DNA of 8,566 nucleotides from Bacteroidales bacterium. GTDB taxonomy: Bacteria > Bacteroidota > Bacteroidia > Bacteroidales > Paludibacteraceae. The first letter of the stretch is position 1. Every line of letters begins with the position of its first letter. The DNA lies in NCBI GenBank assembly GCA_900766775.1, contig CAAFXN010000074.1:1-8566 (forward strand), given 5' to 3'. Made by a program: the position numbers and the translations under genes. The notes beneath the pieces were generated by a model. The model saw only the letters and a program-made list of their open reading frames with translations. It made no database searches and was not told the DNA's origin. Positions 5,740 to 8,566 of the stretch are shown one piece after another.

Positions 5740-5771
5740 TTTGCATATCTCATTTTTTTTTCGTACCTTTG
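5740..5771 (+). promoter_or_regulatory. Bacteroidota-type promoter of the hemerythrin-LuxR regulator
   Basis: TTTG (5740-5743), exactly 20 bases, then TACCTTTG (5764-5771). The spacer begins CATATCTC and carries a T-run. Transcription should begin near 5776, giving a leader of about 80 bases to the ATG at 5858. Confidence 0.87.
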
Positions 5772-5857
5772 CAGGCGGTTTGGCAAAGGAGACGTCCGTG
5801 TTTTTTAGTTGCCATACGGTCGGCTATCAGCCCTCGAAAAGAAACAAGTACAACGTT

Positions 5858-6715
5858 ATGCTATACACAAAGTCTCATAAGATGTGTCAGTTGATGGCGC
5901 AGGAACATGACGCGATAATGATTATCAGTCGGTTCGGGTTGCCTATGGGCGTTGGCGAACAAACGATAGAAGAGGTGTGTGCCGCACACGGCGTGCACAG
6001 CCCCACGTTCCTCGCGGTGGTCAATCATAAGTTGCAGCAGGCGGACGTGGACATCGAGAAAGTGGACGTGGAGACGCTACGCACCTATCTGAAGAACGCG
6101 CACGCCTACTTCGTGGACTTTCAGTTGCCCCGCCTCAGGCGTGCGCTGATAGAAGCCGTCTATCCGTCGGAGACAGCCAGCCGCATACCGATACTGATTC
6201 TGCAATCGTTCGACCAGTTCGTGCAGGAGATACGCACCCACGTGGAGAACGAAGATCGTGGAAAATGGGCGAGCCACAAGCAGGGAGACGAGCCCCCGGT
6301 CACGAGTAAACTGTCCGAATTGAAAGACCTCATCATCAAGTACTACCCCTCCGACACAACGGACGTGAAGCAGACCTATGCTCTCATCGCTGTGATGAAC
6401 GACCTGTACGACACGGAGAAGGACTTCATCACCCACTGCGCGATAGAAGAGGAGATACTGATGCCCGCGCTGGCAATGGAAGCGAGGACCCCCTCCGACT
6501 CCCCCTACAAAGGGGGAGGGTCGCTCTCGGAACGCGAGCAGGAGGTGCTGGTGCAAGTGGCGAAAGGACTGAGCAACAAAGAGATAGCCGACGCTCTGTG
6601 TCTCTCCACGCACACCGTCATCACCCACCGCAAGAACATCGCCGCCAAACTGAACATCCACTCCACCGCCGGACTGACCATCTACGCCATCGCCAACGGA
6701 CTGATGGAGATATGA
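5858..6715 (+). CDS. Transcription regulator with DUF542-like, hemerythrin-like and LuxR HTH domains
   Basis: The 285-residue protein begins MLYTKSHKMC, the usual start of this Bacteroidota regulator group. Residues about 14-58 resemble DUF542 (ScdA_N), the N-terminal part of RIC/YtfE-type iron-sulfur repair proteins, with the block VCAAHGVHSPTFLAVVN. Residues about 75-205 resemble their hemerythrin-like helical bundle: probable metal ligands His82, His128, Glu132, His193 and Glu197 are present, but a His expected near 143 is not. Residues 222-282 form a LuxR-type HTH (SLSEREQEVLVQVAKGLSNKEIA, then THTVITHRKN). It probably senses iron, redox or nitric-oxide stress and binds DNA (inference from family). 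The linker at 211-221 (TPSDSPYKGGG) is encoded by a palindromic repeat. An ATG at 5741 would start within the promoter, so it is rejected. Confidence 0.85.
   Translation: MLYTKSHKMCQLMAQEHDAIMIISRFGLPMGVGEQTIEEVCAAHGVHSPTFLAVVNHKLQQADVDIEKVDVETLRTYLKNAHAYFVDFQLPRLRRALIEAVYPSETASRIPILILQSFDQFVQEIRTHVENEDRGKWASHKQGDEPPVTSKLSELKDLIIKYYPSDTTDVKQTYALIAVMNDLYDTEKDFITHCAIEEEILMPALAMEARTPSDSPYKGGGSLSEREQEVLVQVAKGLSNKEIADALCLSTHTVITHRKNIAAKLNIHSTAGLTIYAIANGLMEI
6487..6523. repeat. GC-rich palindromic repeat, copy D, in frame inside the regulator gene
   Basis: Stem CTCCCCCT (6499-6506) and AGGGGGAG (6511-6518) around ACAA, with the same C-rich and G-rich shoulders as copies A and E. It is read in frame as TPSDSPYKGGG and contains no stop codon. 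It lies between the hemerythrin-like and HTH domains, where an extra flexible stretch would be tolerated. Confidence 0.78.
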
Positions 6716-6716
6716 G

Positions 6717-6804
6717 AATAGGTAATAAGTAATAGGTAATAAGTAATATGCATAGATAGTGAGATATTACTTATTACAGCCCGAAGGGCGAATTACCTAT
6801 TACC
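6717..6804. repeat. Heptamer array forming an inverted repeat, with an inserted GC hairpin
   Basis: The left arm (6717-6744) is four 7-bp units, AATAGGT and AATAAGT alternating. The right arm is its reverse complement in two pieces, 6764-6777 and 6792-6804, split by a small hairpin GCCC-GAA-GGGC (6779-6789). The element fills almost the whole 110-base gap between the regulator and tilS. It could act as a weak terminator or a stabilising stem in a shared mRNA; no promoter for tilS is visible. Confidence 0.65.
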
Positions 6805-6817
6805 GAGCGCAGCGAGA
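6805..6817 (+). repeat. 13-base dispersed motif RAGCGNAGCGARA, third copy
   Basis: GAGCGCAGCGAGA, matching the copies at 39-51 and (reverse) 199-211. It ends nine bases before the tilS start codon, so it may lie in the ribosome-binding region. Confidence 0.45.
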
Positions 6818-6825
6818 TAGAATTT

Positions 6826-7704
6826 ATGCTTCGGAGAGTACAATCTTATATTAGGCAGCAGGGGTTGCTCCGCGAGGGGGGACGGGTGCTGGTATGCTTG
6901 AGCGGCGGGGCGGACAGCGTGGCGCTGCTGGACGTGCTGCTGCGGGCGGGCTACGACTGCGTGGCGGCACACTGCAACTTCCACCTACGGGGGGAGGAGA
7001 GCCAACGCGATGAGGCGTTTGTGCGGGCGCTGTGCGACGAGATGGGTGTGCGACTGCTGGTGCAGGAGTTCGACACGCCGGCGTTTGCCAGAGAGCAGCA
7101 GATGGGCATAGAGATGGCGGCGCGGGCGTTGCGCTACCGTTGGTTTGGCGAAGAGGCTGCCGCAGAGGGCTGCGAGGCGATAGCTGTGGCGCACCATCAG
7201 AACGACCAAGCCGAGACGGTGCTGCAGAACCTTCTGCGCGGTACGGGGCTGCGGGGCCTATGCGGCATGCGACCGAAAGCCGCTAACCCATACAGCGACA
7301 ACGGCATACCCGTCATCCGCCCGTTGCTCTGCACGACAAGGGATTACATCGAGTACTACCTGCGCACGAAGCGGCACCTGACATGGGTGGAGGACTCCAC
7401 CAATGCCGATACGTCTATCCCGCGGAACGCCATCCGTGCCCAACTGGCGCAGTGCCGCAAAGCGGAGATAGAGAACCTCGCAGAGACGGCGCGGCGCATG
7501 CAAGGGTACGTGGATATGCTGGAAGGCAGAGAGAGCCGCGAGGCGGGGATATGCAGGCTGTACGAGGAGTTGCGGGAGTACCGCTTTCCAGAGATAGACA
7601 AGATATACGACGCCCTGCAACGCGGCGAGGGCGGCAAACGATTTGAGAGCGAAGAGTACACGGGGGTGATTAAGCATCGCAAACTGGTAGTGGAAAGGAA
7701 ATGA
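6826..7704 (+). CDS. tilS: tRNA(Ile)-lysidine synthase, short form
   Basis: TilS uses ATP to attach lysine to C34 of tRNA-Ile2, changing its reading from AUG to AUA; it acts in the cytoplasm and is normally essential. The PP-loop signature SGGADS is at residues 26-31. Other conserved blocks are AAHCNFHLRGEES (47-59), the catalytic-core stretch AHHQNDQAETVLQNLLRGTGLRG (122-144), and VEDSTNADTSIPRNAIR (188-204). The protein has 292 residues, whereas as I recall many Bacteroidales TilS proteins run to about 430 with a separate C-terminal tRNA-binding domain. Here it stops soon after a compact GKRF...KHRKLVVERK segment, so the C-terminal domain is missing. The core looks complete, so I regard it as a short functional form, not a pseudogene. 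It is probably cotranscribed with the genes on either side. Confidence 0.93.
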   Translation: MLRRVQSYIRQQGLLREGGRVLVCLSGGADSVALLDVLLRAGYDCVAAHCNFHLRGEESQRDEAFVRALCDEMGVRLLVQEFDTPAFAREQQMGIEMAARALRYRWFGEEAAAEGCEAIAVAHHQNDQAETVLQNLLRGTGLRGLCGMRPKAANPYSDNGIPVIRPLLCTTRDYIEYYLRTKRHLTWVEDSTNADTSIPRNAIRAQLAQCRKAEIENLAETARRMQGYVDMLEGRESREAGICRLYEELREYRFPEIDKIYDALQRGEGGKRFESEEYTGVIKHRKLVVERK

Positions 7705-7769
7705 GGAATGAGGAATGAGGAATTAAGAATTAAGAATTAAGAATTAAGAATTATGAATTATGAATTATG
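7700..7769 (+). repeat. Heptamer tandem array of three homogeneous blocks between tilS and aroE
   Basis: Ten unbroken 7-bp units: three AATGAGG, four AATTAAG, three AATTATG. The first unit contains the tilS stop codon (TGA, 7702-7704). The last block supplies ATG codons at 7753, 7760 and 7767, one in each reading frame because the step is seven bases. The block pattern suggests single-base changes followed by duplication of units. Confidence 0.85.
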
Positions 7770-7774
7770 AGGGC

Positions 7775-7783
7775 GGGGAGGAG
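7775..7783 (+). promoter_or_regulatory. Purine-rich ribosome binding site that fixes the aroE start
   Basis: GGGGAGGAG followed by AGT and then ATG at 7787. The GGAGG core lies five bases before the ATG. It is the only strong Shine-Dalgarno-like site before a gene in this window and argues against starting at the ATG at 7760 within the heptamer array. Confidence 0.7.
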
Positions 7784-7786
7784 AGT

Positions 7787-8533
7787 ATGCATTTTGGATT
7801 GATAGGATACCCGTTGGGGCATAGTTTCTCGGCGAAGTACTTCGGCGAGAAGTTCGCACGGGAGGGGATAGAGGCGGATTATCGGCTGTATGAGATAGCG
7901 TCGGCGGAGGATAAAGCGACGATAGAAGCCGTGCGGCGGCTGGACGGGTTCAACGTTACCAGTCCGTACAAGGAGGCGATAATCCCCTATCTGAACGAGT
8001 CAGACGAGACGGCGCGCGCCGTGGGGGCAGTGAACGTGGTGAGGCGCGAGGGGGAGCGTTGGACGGGGTACAACACAGACTGCGTGGGGTTCAGGGAGGA
8101 CCTGCTATCATTTGACCATTTGACAATTGGCGGTGTGCGGGCGTTGGTGCTGGGGACGGGCGGAGCGGCTAAGGCAGTGGCGTATGCCCTTCGGCAGTTG
8201 GGCGTGCCCTATACGGTGGTGAGCCGACAGCCTGCTGCACGGGCGTTGGAAGGGGCTGTGATAGCGGGCTATGAGGCGATAGACGAGGCGATGATGGAGG
8301 AGCACAGGCTGATAGTGAACTGCACGCCGCTGGGCATGGGCGCGCAGAGGGAGGCTTGTGCGCCGATACCTTATCAGTGGATAGGTAGCGGGCATTTCCT
8401 CTACGACTGTATCTACAACCCCGCGGAGACGGAGTTCCTGCGTCGGGGACGGGAGCGAGGGGCTCGGACCCGCAACGGACTGGGCATGCTGGTGGCACAA
8501 GCCGAGGCGGCATGGAGGATATGGGAGGGATAG
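7787..8533 (+). CDS. aroE: Shikimate dehydrogenase
   Basis: AroE reduces 3-dehydroshikimate to shikimate with NADPH in the pathway to chorismate and aromatic amino acids. From Met at 7787 it has 248 residues, a usual length for Bacteroidota. The start MHFGLIGYPLGHSFSAKYF contains the shikimate-binding serines (Ser13, Ser15). The block NVTSPYKE (56-63) holds the catalytic Lys62, GYNTDCVGF (94-102) its partner Asp98, GTGGAAKA (123-130) is the nucleotide-binding loop, and NCTPLGM (178-184) and GLGMLVAQAEAAW (231-243, with Gln238) are the late conserved blocks. The in-frame ATG at 7760 would add nine poorly conserved residues from repeat DNA, and a Shine-Dalgarno site precedes 7787. tilS ends 82 bases upstream with no promoter between, so the two genes are probably one transcript. 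Confidence 0.95.
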   Translation: MHFGLIGYPLGHSFSAKYFGEKFAREGIEADYRLYEIASAEDKATIEAVRRLDGFNVTSPYKEAIIPYLNESDETARAVGAVNVVRREGERWTGYNTDCVGFREDLLSFDHLTIGGVRALVLGTGGAAKAVAYALRQLGVPYTVVSRQPAARALEGAVIAGYEAIDEAMMEEHRLIVNCTPLGMGAQREACAPIPYQWIGSGHFLYDCIYNPAETEFLRRGRERGARTRNGLGMLVAQAEAAWRIWEG

Positions 8534-8534
8534 C

Positions 8535-8566
8535 CTACCCCGACCCTCCCTACAAGGGAGGGGGAC
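8535..8566. repeat. GC-rich palindromic repeat, copy E, at the window edge
   Basis: Stem CCCTCCCT (8544-8551) and AGGGAGGG (8555-8562) around the loop ACA, following the aroE stop codon by two bases. It matches the core of copies A and C. The right shoulder may continue past the end of the window. Confidence 0.78.

Noticed and set aside
5556..5786. Minus-strand frame of 76 codons in the divergent intergenic region
   Set aside because: It starts inside the plus-strand regulator promoter, crosses the 11-bp triplet repeat and the direct repeat, and shows no domain or upstream promoter.
1..8566. tRNA, rRNA or known riboswitch genes
   Set aside because: I looked through the gene gaps for cloverleaf-like arms and conserved riboswitch cores and saw none; the gaps are explained by promoters, terminators and repeats.

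Overview
The window is a stretch of bacterial chromosome, most likely from an uncultured or little-studied member of the Bacteroidales (phylum Bacteroidota). The main evidence is four copies of the phylum's housekeeping promoter, TTTG-N20-TAnnTTTG, each placed correctly before a gene. The scarcity of Shine-Dalgarno sites and the protein types (EttA, a DUF542/hemerythrin-LuxR regulator, a DUF3791/DUF3990 pair) agree. The genus cannot be set from sequence alone.

Layout, left to right. Positions 1-274 are AT-rich with small palindromes and no gene. A 57-residue lipoprotein gene (275-448, +) ends where a GC-rich palindromic repeat begins. Positions 449-794 hold two copies of that repeat, a short heptamer run and a long terminator hairpin. 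lysS (795-2339, -) and ettA (2768-4444, +) are divergent, with back-to-back promoters at 2483-2551. The 210-base ettA leader is packed with 7-bp repeats in both orientations. A perfect 12-bp terminator hairpin (4473-4501) separates ettA from a convergent three-gene operon (5395 to 4507, -): DUF3791 protein, DUF3990 protein and a 68-residue unknown, joined by two ATGA overlaps. A 462-base divergent intergenic region follows, with an 11-bp-period triplet, a 20-bp direct repeat and two promoters. Then come a regulator with DUF542, hemerythrin-like and LuxR domains (5858-6715, +), tilS (6826-7704, +) and aroE (7787-8533, +), with repeat arrays in the gaps.

How the genes relate. lysS (lysyl-tRNA), ettA (ribosome entry into elongation) and tilS (lysidine in tRNA-Ile2) serve translation. 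aroE makes shikimate for aromatic compounds. The regulator probably senses iron, redox or nitric-oxide stress. The DUF3791-DUF3990 cassette is an accessory, toxin-antitoxin-like unit of unknown function and the best candidate here for an undescribed system.

The most unusual aspect is the non-coding DNA. (a) A GC-rich palindromic repeat occurs five times; two copies have the usual ACA(A) loop replaced by an unrelated palindrome, and one copy lies in frame inside the regulator gene between its sensor and DNA-binding domains. (b) Heptanucleotide tandem arrays of differing sequence fill most gene gaps, two of them reaching the adjacent start or stop codon. (c) A 13-base motif, RAGCGNAGCGARA, recurs three times. 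Two upstream start codons that would give longer reading frames (5455 and 5741) lie inside promoters and were moved downstream.
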